From Schumannella soli (lineage in GTDB: Bacteria > Actinomycetota > Actinomycetes > Actinomycetales > Microbacteriaceae), in NCBI RefSeq assembly GCF_006517435.1, contig NZ_VHQG01000002.1:1320799-1384798 (forward strand): a DNA stretch of 64,000 bases, given 5' to 3'. Both the position numbers and the translations under genes were made by a program. Under the pieces are notes generated by a model. The model saw only the letters and a program-made list of their open reading frames with translations, did no database searches and was not told where the DNA came from. This document shows, piece after piece, positions 1 through 10,083 of the stretch (position 1 is its first letter; each line of letters opens with the position of its first letter).

Positions 1-16
1 CGGTGTCCAGCGGCTC

Positions 17-1003
17 TCAGGGGCGGGCGGCCAGACCCGCCGCGGACTCGAGCACGAGCTGCGCCGCGAGACGCACGGTGCGCCCGTCGGGCGCGTCGGC
101 CGCCGCGTCGATCTCGGTCAGATCGAGGGAGGCGACGCGCGCATCCGCCGTGATCGTGCGCACGGCACGTCGCAGCTCGGCCGCCGACAGCCCGCCGGGC
201 ACCGACGCCGGGCAGCCGGGCGCGACGGAGCGGTCGCACACATCCACGTCGACGTCGACATGGATGCGGGCCGTCGGCCCGGCGCCGCCCGCGATCTCGA
301 GCGCCTCGGCCACCGCGTCGGCGATCGGCCGGTCGAACAGCTCGTCGCGCGTGATGACCGTGATGCCGAGGCAGCGCGCCCGACGCGAGTACTCGAGCGA
401 GTTCGCGAAGTCGGCGATGCCGATCTGCACGATCCGCCGCGGGTCGAGACCGGCCTCGATGAGCCGGCGCACCGGGGATCCGTTGCTGATCCCCTCGCGC
501 AGGTCGTGATGGGCGTCGAAGGTGATGAGGCCGGCCTCGGCGATCCGGTCTCCCCAGGCTCCGAGGGCGACGGGGACGGTCGCGGCGTTGTCGCCGCCGA
601 GGGCGAGCAGCAGGCGGGTGCGCCGAGCGAGGGCGCTGAGCGCGGCGATCGCGCGCTGCTCGCCGTCGACGCCGTCGGCGTCGGGGTCGGCGCCGTGGTC
701 CGGGTCGAGGAGATCACCCGCATCGGCGAAGCGCAGCTCGCGCTCGAGGTCGACCGCGCCGCGACCGGGCACGTTCGCGAACGCCGAGTACCGTCGCAGC
801 GCCGCCCGGATCGCCGCCGGCGTCGTGTCGGCGCGACTCGGCGACAGCGAGGTGCGGTGGGTGCCGACGCCGACGAGCGTGAGATCGCTGTCCCGGGCGC
901 TGTCCCCGGCGCCGGGCGCCGGCCACGACCCCGTGCGCGGCCAGAGCGGATCGTGCACGAGGGCGGTCGCGGGCGGGCGAGCGGGGTCGGGCTCCGACGT
1001 CAT
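17..1003 (-). CDS. hutG: Formimidoylglutamase-type ureohydrolase (arginase family)
   Basis: A 328-residue member of the Mn-dependent arginase/agmatinase/formiminoglutamase family. The metal-binding signatures are visible in order: GGDNAAT in the first third, TFDAHHDLRE near the middle, and HVDVDVDVCD, the DxDxxD-type motif, in the last third. Length matches the family. The next gene, divergent, is histidine ammonia-lyase followed by an IclR regulator, so hydrolysis of N-formimino-glutamate to glutamate and formamide, the last step of histidine breakdown, is the likeliest role. Agmatinase or guanidinobutyrase cannot be excluded from motifs alone. The ATG start is supported by a TAGCAT -10 element 7 nt upstream, which would give a leaderless message. 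hutU and hutI are not in the window. Confidence 0.85.
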   Translation of the reverse strand: MTSEPDPARPPATALVHDPLWPRTGSWPAPGAGDSARDSDLTLVGVGTHRTSLSPSRADTTPAAIRAALRRYSAFANVPGRGAVDLERELRFADAGDLLDPDHGADPDADGVDGEQRAIAALSALARRTRLLLALGGDNAATVPVALGAWGDRIAEAGLITFDAHHDLREGISNGSPVRRLIEAGLDPRRIVQIGIADFANSLEYSRRARCLGITVITRDELFDRPIADAVAEALEIAGGAGPTARIHVDVDVDVCDRSVAPGCPASVPGGLSAAELRRAVRTITADARVASLDLTEIDAAADAPDGRTVRLAAQLVLESAAGLAARP

Positions 1004-1010
1004 GGCCGGG

Positions 1011-1016
1011 ATGCTA
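1011..1016 (-). promoter_or_regulatory. -10 element of hutG (leaderless)
   Basis: TAGCAT on the minus strand, 7 nt before the hutG ATG. The spacing implies transcription starting at or next to the start codon. Confidence 0.5.
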
Positions 1017-1129
1017 TCCGCGCGGCGCGCTCCGGGTCAGCGCGGCCGCTCGCGCCGGTGTCTGAGATGACAGACGCGGATGCGGCGGAACGTCGTCCGC
1101 GTCATCCCGCCAGGCAGTCGAATGGGCGC

Positions 1130-2827
1130 ATGACGTCGAGCAGCGCGCACCCCGGCACCCCGGCACCCGAGACCCCGACCAGCACCACGACGACCGGCGC
1201 CGCGCCGACCGATGCCGCCACGACCGCCGCCGAATCGACCTCCAGCGGATCCGACGACAGCGTCGTCATCCGCCTCGGCGGCCGCTCCCTCTCCCCCGCC
1301 GACGTCGTCGCCGTCGCCCGCCACGACGCCCGTGTCGAGCTGAGCGAGCGCGCCCTCGCCGACATGGCCGCGAGCCGTCGCGTGATCGACGAGCTGGCGA
1401 GCGACAGCGCCCCGCACTACGGCGTCTCGACCGGCTTCGGCGCCCTCGCGACCGTGTCGATCCCCCGCGAGCAGCGCCGCCAGCTGCAGCGCAGCCTCGT
1501 GCGCTCGCACGCCGCCGGAACCGGCGCGGAGGTGGAGCGCGAGGTCGTGCGCGCCCTGCTCCTGCTGCGCGTCGACACGCTCGCCTCGGGTCGCACCGGC
1601 GCCCGCCCCGAGGTCGCGCAGGTCTACGTCGATCTGCTCAACGCCGGCATCTCGCCGGTCGTGCACGAGTACGGATCGCTCGGCTGCTCCGGCGACCTCT
1701 CTCCGCTCGCTCACTGCGCGCTCGCCGTCATGGGCGAGGGCGAGGTGCGCGACGCCGACGGGGTGCTGCGCCCGGCCGCGGACGCGCTCGCCGAGGCCGG
1801 CATCACCCCGGTCGTGCTGGAGGAGAAGGAGGGCCTCGCGCTCATCAACGGCACCGACGGCATGCTCGGCATGCTGCTGCTCGCGCTTCACGACCTCGAA
1901 CGGCTGCTGCGGGTCGCGGATGTCAGCGCCGCCGGCAGCGTCGAGGCCCTGCTCGGCACCGACGCCGTCTTCGCCGCCGACCTGCATGCGCTGCGACCGC
2001 ATCCCGGCCAGGCCGCCTCCGCCGCGAACATGGCCCGCGTGCTCGCCGACTCGGGGCTCGTCTCGCGCCGCACCGCCGGGCAGTTCACCCGGGTTCAGGA
2101 TGCGTACTCGCTGCGCTGCGCCCCGCAGGTGCACGGCGCCGCTCGCGACACCGTCGACCACGCCGCCCGGGTCGCCGCGATCGAGCTGACCAGCGCGATC
2201 GACAACCCCGTCGTCACGCTCGACGGCCGCGTCGAGTCGAACGGCAACTTCCACGGCGCGCCCGTCGGCTACGTGCTCGACTTCCTCGCGATCGCCGCCG
2301 CCGACGTGGCCTCCATGTCCGAGCGCCGCACCGATCGCCTGCTCGACGTGAACCGAAGCCACGGACTGCCGCCGTTCCTCGCCGGCGACCCCGGCGTCGA
2401 CTCGGGGCTGATGATCGCGCAGTACACGGCCGCCGGCATCGTCAGCGAGCTCAAGCGCCTCGCCGTGCCCGCCTCGGTGGACTCGATCCCGTCGTCGGCC
2501 ATGCAGGAGGACCACGTCTCGATGGGATGGACCGCCGCCCGCAAGCTGCGCCGCGGTGTCGACGGGCTCGGCCGGGTGCTCGCGATCGAACTGCTCGCCG
2601 GCACCCGCGCGCTCGACTTCCGCGCGGGCGCGGTCGCGGGGGCGGCCGGAGCTGTGGACGCGGCACCGGGATCGGCGGGCTCGGCCGTGCATGCGCTGTT
2701 CCGCACCGACATCGCCCCCGCCGGCGACGACGTCGTCACCGCACCCGACATCGAGCGGGCCGTGCAGCACGTCGTGTCGGGGCGCGTGCTAGAAGTGGTC
2801 GAGGGCGCGGTCGGCGCGCTCGCCTGA
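1130..2827 (+). CDS. hutH: Histidine ammonia-lyase
   Basis: A 565-residue aromatic amino acid lyase that converts histidine to urocanate and ammonia. The MIO prosthetic-group region reads GSLGCSGDLSPLAH, so the self-cyclising triad is Cys186-Ser187-Gly188 rather than the textbook Ala-Ser-Gly. HAL-like blocks follow: YGVSTGFGAL before it, NGTDGMLG, QDAYSLRCAPQVHGA and SAMQEDHVSMGW after it. Relative to typical enzymes of about 510 residues there is an extra N-terminal tail of about 45 residues, almost all Thr, Ala, Ser and Pro. The ATG at 1130 is chosen; an in-frame ATG at 1067 would lengthen the tail, and the true start could also lie further in, near the first conserved residues (VVIRLGG). 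The IclR regulator gene follows after 22 bp. Confidence 0.93.
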   Translation: MTSSSAHPGTPAPETPTSTTTTGAAPTDAATTAAESTSSGSDDSVVIRLGGRSLSPADVVAVARHDARVELSERALADMAASRRVIDELASDSAPHYGVSTGFGALATVSIPREQRRQLQRSLVRSHAAGTGAEVEREVVRALLLLRVDTLASGRTGARPEVAQVYVDLLNAGISPVVHEYGSLGCSGDLSPLAHCALAVMGEGEVRDADGVLRPAADALAEAGITPVVLEEKEGLALINGTDGMLGMLLLALHDLERLLRVADVSAAGSVEALLGTDAVFAADLHALRPHPGQAASAANMARVLADSGLVSRRTAGQFTRVQDAYSLRCAPQVHGAARDTVDHAARVAAIELTSAIDNPVVTLDGRVESNGNFHGAPVGYVLDFLAIAAADVASMSERRTDRLLDVNRSHGLPPFLAGDPGVDSGLMIAQYTAAGIVSELKRLAVPASVDSIPSSAMQEDHVSMGWTAARKLRRGVDGLGRVLAIELLAGTRALDFRAGAVAGAAGAVDAAPGSAGSAVHALFRTDIAPAGDDVVTAPDIERAVQHVVSGRVLEVVEGAVGALA

Positions 2828-2849
2828 GCAGGAGAGTCGAGGTGCGCAG

Positions 2850-3638
2850 GTGACCGGATCGTCGTCGCGGGTGCCCGCGCTCGAGAACGGTCTGCGCATC
2901 CTCAGCCTGCTGGCCTCGACCGGGCCGCTGCCCGCCGCATCCATCGCCCAGCGCCTCGACCTGCCCCGTTCGAGCGTCTACCACCTGCTCAAAGTCGCCG
3001 AGCGCTCCGGATTCGTGCTGCGGCTCGCCGACGAGAACCGCTTCGGCCTGGGCGTCGCCGCGGCCGAGTTCGGCTCGGCGTACGCCCGGCAGGAGCCGCT
3101 CGCCCGCATCGCCCGCGTGCAGGTCGCGCGGCTCGTCGACCAGATCGGCGTCAGCGCGCACCTCGTCGTGCTGCACGGCCGCGACGTGCTCTACGTGATC
3201 GAGGAGCGCGCGCAGCACGCCCCCTGGCTCGTGACCGACGTGGATGTGCGCCTGCCCGCCACCCTCACCGCGAGCGGGCGCGCGATCCTCGCCGCGCTGC
3301 CGCCCGCTCAGCTGCGGGCCCTGTTCCCGAGTGCGGAGGCCTTCGTGCAGCGGCACACCGACCGGCCGAGCGTCACGAGCTACGCCGAGCTGCGCCGCGT
3401 TCTCGCCGAGGTGCGCCGGCGCGGATGGGCCGAGGAACGCGGCGACGTCACGCCCGGGCTGTCGTCGATCGCCGTTCCCGTGCTCGACCACCGCGACTGG
3501 CCCGTCGCCGGCCTCGCCCTCACCTTCCCCGACGACGCGACGGCCGCGACGGATCCCGCCGTCCTCGAGGACCTGGCCGCGCGCCTCGGCGCCGTCTCGG
3601 CCGAGATCTCACGTCGCCTCTACGCCTCGCGCGGCTGA
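2850..3638 (+). CDS. IclR-family transcriptional regulator of the hut locus
   Basis: A 262-residue protein with the IclR layout: an N-terminal winged helix (about residues 6-65, with ALENGLRILSLLA and DLPRSSVYHLLKVAE) and a C-terminal ligand-binding domain (about 80-255; LPATLTASGRAILAAL and GLSSIAVPVLD are typical). It starts at GTG 22 bp after hutH, with AGGAGAG upstream, so it is probably co-transcribed. Context makes it the candidate controller of hutH and the divergent hutG, with urocanate or histidine as possible ligand. That role is inferred from position only. Confidence 0.85.
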   Translation: MTGSSSRVPALENGLRILSLLASTGPLPAASIAQRLDLPRSSVYHLLKVAERSGFVLRLADENRFGLGVAAAEFGSAYARQEPLARIARVQVARLVDQIGVSAHLVVLHGRDVLYVIEERAQHAPWLVTDVDVRLPATLTASGRAILAALPPAQLRALFPSAEAFVQRHTDRPSVTSYAELRRVLAEVRRRGWAEERGDVTPGLSSIAVPVLDHRDWPVAGLALTFPDDATAATDPAVLEDLAARLGAVSAEISRRLYASRG

Positions 3639-3695
3639 CCACCGCGCGCCACTGCCGCGGCGCGGCCTGCCCGCGCCCCTGTCGGCGGTCCGGCC

Positions 3696-3701
3696 TACGC
3701 T
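3696..3701 (+). promoter_or_regulatory. -10 element of the GIY-YIG-like gene (leaderless)
   Basis: TACGCT, 7 nt before the ATG at 3709. Confidence 0.45.
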
Positions 3702-3708
3702 CGCGCCC

Positions 3709-4314
3709 ATGACTCGACGTCGGAACCAGCCGTTCGATGCGCCGTCGCGCGGCGGATGCTGTGCCCCGAGCTGCGACGACGTCGCTGCCGTCGACGCGCT
3801 CGTGCCGCTCTGCGCGCACCATCTCGCGCTCGCGATCGACGGGGCGACCTCGGGAGTCGAGGATGCGCTGCCCGCTCCCTGCGTCGCCTGCGGCTCGCGT
3901 CTCGGGGTGCGCTACCCGAGCGGCTGGCTGTGCGCGGTGTGCGAGTGGCGCCACGGCGAGTTCCCCGACGACCTGGGCGAGCGCGGCGGCCGACCGCTGC
4001 GCCTCGACGTCGTCTACTACCTGCGCGTCGCCGAGGCGGGCGGCGGCGACCGTTTCAAGATCGGCACCTCGGGAAACCTCGGCCAGCGGATGCAGCAGCT
4101 CTGGCACGACGAGCTCGTCGCCATCGAGCGCGGCGACCGGCACCGCGAGCGCGCCCGGCACGCGCAGTTCGCGGCGACCCGCTTCGGCACGACCGAGTGG
4201 TTCGCCCGCTCCGACGAGCTGGACGCGCACGTGGCCGCGCTCTCGGCCGGGGTCGACGATCCCTGGCTGCTGCACGCGCGCTGGCGCAGCGAGGCGCTCG
4301 CGCTGCGCGGCTGA
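3709..4314 (+). CDS. Zinc-ribbon protein with GIY-YIG/T5orf172-type nuclease domain
   Basis: 201 residues. The middle carries a Cys4 zinc-ribbon pattern, CVACG and then CAVCEW about 20 residues later, preceded by further Cys residues (GGCCAPSC). The C-terminal half contains VVYYLRVAEAGGGDRFKIGT, which resembles the GIY-YIG-superfamily T5orf172/Mug113 type (tyrosine strand, then the FKIG motif), followed by a basic helix with GQRMQQL and RHRERARHAQF. Proteins of this kind are putative DNA nucleases found on phages and in accessory regions; no function can be assigned here. A leaderless-type -10 supports the ATG. It converges on another zinc-ribbon nuclease-like gene 38 bp away. Confidence 0.65.
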   Translation: MTRRRNQPFDAPSRGGCCAPSCDDVAAVDALVPLCAHHLALAIDGATSGVEDALPAPCVACGSRLGVRYPSGWLCAVCEWRHGEFPDDLGERGGRPLRLDVVYYLRVAEAGGGDRFKIGTSGNLGQRMQQLWHDELVAIERGDRHRERARHAQFAATRFGTTEWFARSDELDAHVAALSAGVDDPWLLHARWRSEALALRG

Positions 4315-4352
4315 TCGCCGGCGCGCCCTCGGCCGCCGCGCGGGCCCGCGCC

Positions 4353-5216
4353 TCACCGCAGGTACGCGTCGACGAACAGCTCTCCGCGGATCGCCCGCAG
4401 CTCATCCAGCAGCCGCGGCCAGAACGCCTTCGTCAGCCCGCTGACGAGCAGATCGTGCGGGCCGAGCGCCGGGAGCTTTCCGGTGCGGATGCGCACCACC
4501 TCCCAGCCGGCCGCCCGCACGGCGCGGTCCTTGCGCCGGTCGACGGCCTCGCGGCGACCGACGTGCTCGAGACCATGCCGCCCGGTGCTGTCGTACTCGA
4601 TCGCGATCCGCAGCTCGGGCAGCAGCACGTCGGGCCAGGCCTCCACGTGATCGAAGAACGCCCGGCCGAGACGGATGGCGTTCGCGCTCTGGTCGAGGTC
4701 GAGCAGCTCGGCGAGGTGCTGGCGCAGCTCGCCCTCGACGACCGAAGCGGGCTTGGGAGCGCACACGCTGATGAAGGCCTCGCCGACGGGCAGCGCCGGC
4801 GTCTTCGCGCACAGCGGCCGGGCGGGCCTCGGGCGTGGGCGCGCGCGCGGGCGTGGGCGATCGACCGCCGCATCCATCTCGGAGGGCAGCCGCGGCCGCG
4901 CCGCCGGCCGCTTCAGCGCGAGCTCACGGCACTCGGGGCACCACGACGACCGGCGGCGTTCCCGCCCGGGTCGATCGCGCTGCTCCCCCGGGGTCGCGGC
5001 GAAGCGGTGCCCGGCATCGCACTCCCAGAGCAGCAGCACCTCGGCCGCGGGCGGGATCTGCGTCAGCGTGAAGCCGTGGTTGAGATCCGGGTGGTACTGC
5101 CGGATCAGCACCGGGTACGACGACCACGCCTCGCGATAGGTGCCGATCGGATACGGGATCTCGACCCCGCGCGAGAACTGGCGGCGCTGCCACCACTGCT
5201 CGACGGATTCGACCAC
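4353..5216 (-). CDS. Zinc-ribbon (DUF4379-type) protein with PD-(D/E)XK/DUF559-like endonuclease domain
   Basis: 287 residues in two parts. Residues about 25-105 match the zinc-ribbon repeat type DUF4379: YHPDLN, then LLLWECDAGHRF, then WCPEC, which gives C-x3-H and C-x2-C metal ligands. A basic, Pro/Arg-rich linker follows (about 115-145). The C-terminal part (about 165-280) looks like a very-short-patch/DUF559-type PD-(D/E)XK nuclease: WPDVLLPELRIAIEYDSTGR supplies the D and the E-x-D core, then H, D-R-K and GWEVVRIR. Such proteins are predicted endonucleases of unknown target. GTG start, with a TAGCGT -10 element 6 nt upstream. Confidence 0.65.
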   Translation of the reverse strand: MVESVEQWWQRRQFSRGVEIPYPIGTYREAWSSYPVLIRQYHPDLNHGFTLTQIPPAAEVLLLWECDAGHRFAATPGEQRDRPGRERRRSSWCPECRELALKRPAARPRLPSEMDAAVDRPRPRARPRPRPARPLCAKTPALPVGEAFISVCAPKPASVVEGELRQHLAELLDLDQSANAIRLGRAFFDHVEAWPDVLLPELRIAIEYDSTGRHGLEHVGRREAVDRRKDRAVRAAGWEVVRIRTGKLPALGPHDLLVSGLTKAFWPRLLDELRAIRGELFVDAYLR

Positions 5217-5222
5217 GCTCGC

Positions 5223-5228
5223 ACGCTA
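5223..5228 (-). promoter_or_regulatory. -10 element of the DUF4379/DUF559-like gene (leaderless)
   Basis: TAGCGT on the minus strand, 6 nt before the GTG at 5216. Confidence 0.45.
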
Positions 5229-5335
5229 GGCGCGACCCCCGACACGGCGTCCATCCGTGGCGATCGGCGTCATCGCCGACCGCCTCTCAGCCCGCCGCGA
5301 CCTCCGCGAACGGATCGTCGACCGCCGATCGGCTC

Positions 5336-5875
5336 TCAGCCTCCGGCGACCTCGGCGAGCGGCACGACCCGCGCCCCCGCATCCCGCAGCGCGGCCAGGA
5401 ACGCCGTGTGCACGGTGCGCCCGTCGACGGTCGTGCCGCCGAACGCCAGGTCGGGCGCGGCGCAGCCGTCGGCGACGACCGTGACGTCGAAGCCGAGGTC
5501 GAGCGCGGCCCGCGTGGTCGCATCCACGCACATGCTCGTCATGAACCCGGCGATCGTCAGCGGCTCGGCGGCGGCGGGCTCGAGCTCGGCGGCGAGCGCG
5601 GTACCCGCGAAGGCGTTCGGCAGCGCCTTGGTCACGACGGTCTCGCCGGCGAGAGGCGCGGCGACGGCGTGGATCTCGGCCCCGTCGGTTCCGGCGACCA
5701 GGAATCCGGCGTCGGCATCCTGCTCGAGGTGCTGCACGTGCACGACCCGCTCGCCGCGACGGCGTGCGTCCGCGAGGGCGGCGGCGATGACGTGACCGGC
5801 GGCCTCCACGCCGACGAGCGGATACGCGCCGCCGGTGAAGTAGTCACGCTGAGCATCGATGATCAGGAGCGTCAT
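5336..5875 (-). CDS. Isochorismatase-like cysteine hydrolase
   Basis: 179 residues, the usual size for this alpha/beta hydrolase-like family (nicotinamidases, isochorismatases, ureidoacrylate-type hydrolases). The catalytic triad residues are visible: Asp in LLIIDAQRDYF near the N terminus, Lys in VTKALPNAF around residue 85, and the nucleophile Cys in GFMTSMCVDATTRAA around residue 115. The substrate cannot be read from sequence; the lack of nicotinamidase metal ligands makes a generic amide or ester hydrolase more likely. It is divergent from rraA with only 30 bp between the two start codons. A degenerate copy of its last 30 bp lies 49 bp downstream of the stop. Confidence 0.85.
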   Translation of the reverse strand: MTLLIIDAQRDYFTGGAYPLVGVEAAGHVIAAALADARRRGERVVHVQHLEQDADAGFLVAGTDGAEIHAVAAPLAGETVVTKALPNAFAGTALAAELEPAAAEPLTIAGFMTSMCVDATTRAALDLGFDVTVVADGCAAPDLAFGGTTVDGRTVHTAFLAALRDAGARVVPLAEVAGG

Positions 5876-5881
5876 GCGCTG

Positions 5882-5899
5882 AAGCTAGCCCACTAGCGT
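5882..5899. promoter_or_regulatory. Back-to-back leaderless -10 elements for cysteine hydrolase and rraA
   Basis: TAGCTT (minus strand, 5882-5887) lies 6 nt before the hydrolase ATG, and TAGCGT (plus strand, 5894-5899) lies 6 nt before the rraA ATG. Only 6 bp separate the two hexamers, so each -35 region must lie inside or against the other gene's start. Confidence 0.5.
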
Positions 5900-5905
5900 G
5901 ACGCC

Positions 5906-6373
5906 ATGACGACTTCCACCGCCGACCTCTTCGACGCGCGGGGCGACGAACTGCAGTCGCTCGCGTTGCCCCTGCACAACCTGGGCGGCATGCCGCGGTT
6001 CGAGGGAGCCGTCCGCACGGTGCGCTGCTTCGAGGACAACGCGCTTCTCAAGTCGATCCTGCAGACACCCGGAGACGGCGCCGTTCTCGTGATCGACGGC
6101 GGCGGCTCGCTCGCGACGGCGCTCATGGGCGATCTGATCGCGCAGCTCGCGGTCGACCACGGCTGGGCCGGCGCCGTCATCAACGGGTGCGTGCGCGACC
6201 GCGTCGCGCTCTCGACGATGCCGCTCGGCGTGAAGGCGCTGGGGTCGAATCCGCGCAAGAGCACGAAGACCGGTTCGGGTGACGCGGATATCGTGGTCGA
6301 GTTCGGCGGCGTGGTGTTCCGGCCCGGCACGCGGCTCTGGAGCGATGAAGACGGGATCCTGGTCGAGCGCTGA
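5906..6373 (+). CDS. rraA: RraA family protein (ribonuclease activity regulator / HMG aldolase-like)
   Basis: 155 residues, full length for RraA. Family blocks are present: TADLFDARGDELQSL at the start, FEGAVRTVRCFEDNALL, VLVIDGGGSLATALMGDLIA, and NGCVRDRVAL, which carries the Asn/Gly-Cys-Arg-Asp pocket. In E. coli RraA binds RNase E and lowers its activity; many relatives instead act as 4-hydroxy-4-methyl-2-oxoglutarate aldolase. Which applies here is open, because the pocket is shared. Confidence 0.88.
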   Translation: MTTSTADLFDARGDELQSLALPLHNLGGMPRFEGAVRTVRCFEDNALLKSILQTPGDGAVLVIDGGGSLATALMGDLIAQLAVDHGWAGAVINGCVRDRVALSTMPLGVKALGSNPRKSTKTGSGDADIVVEFGGVVFRPGTRLWSDEDGILVER

Positions 6374-6424
6374 GCTGGGCTCGCTGCGATGCCACCGGGC
6401 CGCTCTCGCCGACGCCGGCTCGGC

Positions 6425-7288
6425 TCAGCGTCGCGGTTCCACCGGTGTGAGCAGTCCGTGCCGCTGGAACGCCTTCCAGACTCCGTCGTCGGCGACCGAG
6501 GCGGTCACCTCATCGGCCACCGCCTTGACCGCGCCATCGGCGTTGCCCATCGCGATGCCGAGGCCCGCGATCGCGATCATCTCGAAGTCGTTGGCGCTGT
6601 CGCCGATCGCGACGACGTCGTCGATCGACTCCCCGAGCCGCTCCAGCACGGCGAGGATCGCACTGCCCTTGTGCACGCCGACCGGGCTGACCTCGCCGCC
6701 GGACTCGCCGAGGAACGGGATCGACCCGGTGATGACGTGGAAGTGCTCGCCGAGCCCGTCACGCACGGTCGCGAAGGTCGTCGGGTCGTCGCCGAAGAAC
6801 GTGATCTTCGCGATGCGGTCGAGCAGACCCGGGTCGCTCTCCCAGTCGCGCTCGACGAGGTGGATGTTCGCATCCTCGAACTCGGGTGCTCCGGTCCAGG
6901 CGCCGTAGCGCTCGAAGAACGGGCGCAGCCGATCGGCGAGTCCGGCGCTGGGATGCACGGCGTCGAAGCTCTGCAGCAGGAACTCGATGCCCCTCGCCTG
7001 CAGGAAGTCGATCGTCTCGACGACCCGCTCGCGCGGCATCGTGCGGGCGGCCACGAGCTCGCCGCCCAGCTCGACGAAGCCTCCGCCCGCGGTCACGTCG
7101 CCGTCGAAGCCGATGTCGGTGATGATCGTCGGGATCTCGGCCCGGGCCCGCCCGGTGCAGACGAACACGAGGTGCCCCGCCTCGCGCGCGCCCCGCACGG
7201 CCGCGACGGCACCGGGCGAGAGCCGCTCGCCGTGGTCGAGCAGGGTTCCGTCGACGTCGAGGAAGATCAGGCGGCGGCGCGTCGTCAT
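6425..7288 (-). CDS. HAD-superfamily (Cof-type) phosphatase
   Basis: 287 residues. Motif I is LIFLDVDGTLLDHGE with the two catalytic aspartates, the family's Thr-containing motif II is VFVCTGRAR, and the metal-binding motif IV is VVAIGDSANDFEMI. The long insert between motifs II and III is the type II cap of Cof/YkrA phosphatases that act on sugar phosphates and related metabolites. The substrate is unknown. Start ATG with a TAGCGT -10 element 6 nt upstream. Its end faces rraA, 51 bp away. Confidence 0.85.
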   Translation of the reverse strand: MTTRRRLIFLDVDGTLLDHGERLSPGAVAAVRGAREAGHLVFVCTGRARAEIPTIITDIGFDGDVTAGGGFVELGGELVAARTMPRERVVETIDFLQARGIEFLLQSFDAVHPSAGLADRLRPFFERYGAWTGAPEFEDANIHLVERDWESDPGLLDRIAKITFFGDDPTTFATVRDGLGEHFHVITGSIPFLGESGGEVSPVGVHKGSAILAVLERLGESIDDVVAIGDSANDFEMIAIAGLGIAMGNADGAVKAVADEVTASVADDGVWKAFQRHGLLTPVEPRR

Positions 7289-7294
7289 GCCGCA

Positions 7295-7300
7295 ACGCTA
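7295..7300 (-). promoter_or_regulatory. -10 element of the HAD phosphatase (leaderless)
   Basis: TAGCGT on the minus strand, 6 nt before the ATG at 7288; it touches the argG terminator hairpin. Confidence 0.45.
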
Positions 7301-7342
7301 ACGGGGCCGGGTGAAGCGCAGGTTGCGCTCGCCCGGCCCCGT
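7301..7342 (-). terminator. Hairpin terminator of argG
   Basis: Long inverted repeat: ACGGGGCCGGGTGAAGCGCA pairs, with slight mismatch, with TGCGCTCGCCCGGCCCCGT around a short GGT loop. It lies 37 bp after the argG stop and has no U-tract, as is common in high-G+C actinobacteria. Confidence 0.7.
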
Positions 7343-7378
7343 CAGAGGATCAGCGGCTCCAGGCCGCGATGACCGCGC

Positions 7379-9370
<1,992 letters not shown>

Positions 9371-9380
9371 TCATCCCCGT

Positions 9381-10082
9381 TCAGCCCAGTTCGTCGCCGA
9401 TCGAGCGCAGCGTGCCGAAGGGGATGTCGAGATCGTCGCGACTCAGCGTGCGCCGCGGCGGCCGCTCCTCGGTCAGCTCGGCCGAGACCATCCGGTCGCC
9501 GCGGAAGGCCCGCACCCCGTCGCGCAGCCGGCACCAGGCGATCAGGTACCACGCGCCGTCCTTGCCGATCGTGCCGAGCGGCTCGACCTCGCGGCGGGTG
9601 ACGACGCCGTCCTTGTCGCGGTAGTGCAGCACCATCACGCGATCCGAGCGCAGTGATTCGGCGAAGGCCGGCGGCACCGCCTCGACCTCGTCGGGTTCGA
9701 GCAGGTGGATGCGCGACGCGAGCGCGGTGGCCCGGCGCGCATCCTCGTCGGGCATGACCGCGAGCACTTTGCGCAGGGCGGTGCCGGCGGCCGCGCCGAA
9801 GGGTCCGCGGGTCAGCGAGCCCAGTCCGATCATGACCGCGAGCGCCTCGTCGGCCGTGAAGCCCATCGGGCCGAGCGTCGCGGCCGGATCGATCGTGTAC
9901 CCGCCGGTGCGCCCCGGCTGAGCCCAGATCGGCACACCCGCCTGCTGCAGGGCGGCGAGGTCGCGCTCGACGGTGCGCACCGAGACCTCGAAGCGCTCGG
10001 CGAGGGTGCGGGCGCTGCGCGAGCGCGGAGCCGCCGCACGCAGCTCCTCGACGAGGGCGTAGAGGCGGTCGGTGCGGTTCAC
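9381..10082 (-). CDS. DeoR/YafY-type transcriptional regulator with WYL domain
   Basis: 233 residues. The N-terminal winged helix (about 1-60) includes SARTLAERFEVSVRTVERDL, followed by the typical WAQPGRTGGYTI wing. The C-terminal WYL domain (about 135-205) has VMVLHYRDKDG, VEPLGTIGKDGAWYLIAWCR and FRGDRM. WYL domains sense nucleic acids or nucleotide-like ligands in known cases. GTG start lies 1 bp after the antiporter stop, so the two genes form an operon and this regulator may control it; an alternative target is the downstream VOC gene. Confidence 0.85.
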   Translation of the reverse strand: MNRTDRLYALVEELRAAAPRSRSARTLAERFEVSVRTVERDLAALQQAGVPIWAQPGRTGGYTIDPAATLGPMGFTADEALAVMIGLGSLTRGPFGAAAGTALRKVLAVMPDEDARRATALASRIHLLEPDEVEAVPPAFAESLRSDRVMVLHYRDKDGVVTRREVEPLGTIGKDGAWYLIAWCRLRDGVRAFRGDRMVSAELTEERPPRRTLSRDDLDIPFGTLRSIGDELG

Positions 10083-10083
10083 C

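Noticed and set aside
260-1129. Open frame upstream of hutH in the same frame, with ATG at 1067
   Set aside because: It is antisense to hutG and Arg/Gly-rich. The ATG at 1067 only lengthens a low-complexity tail.
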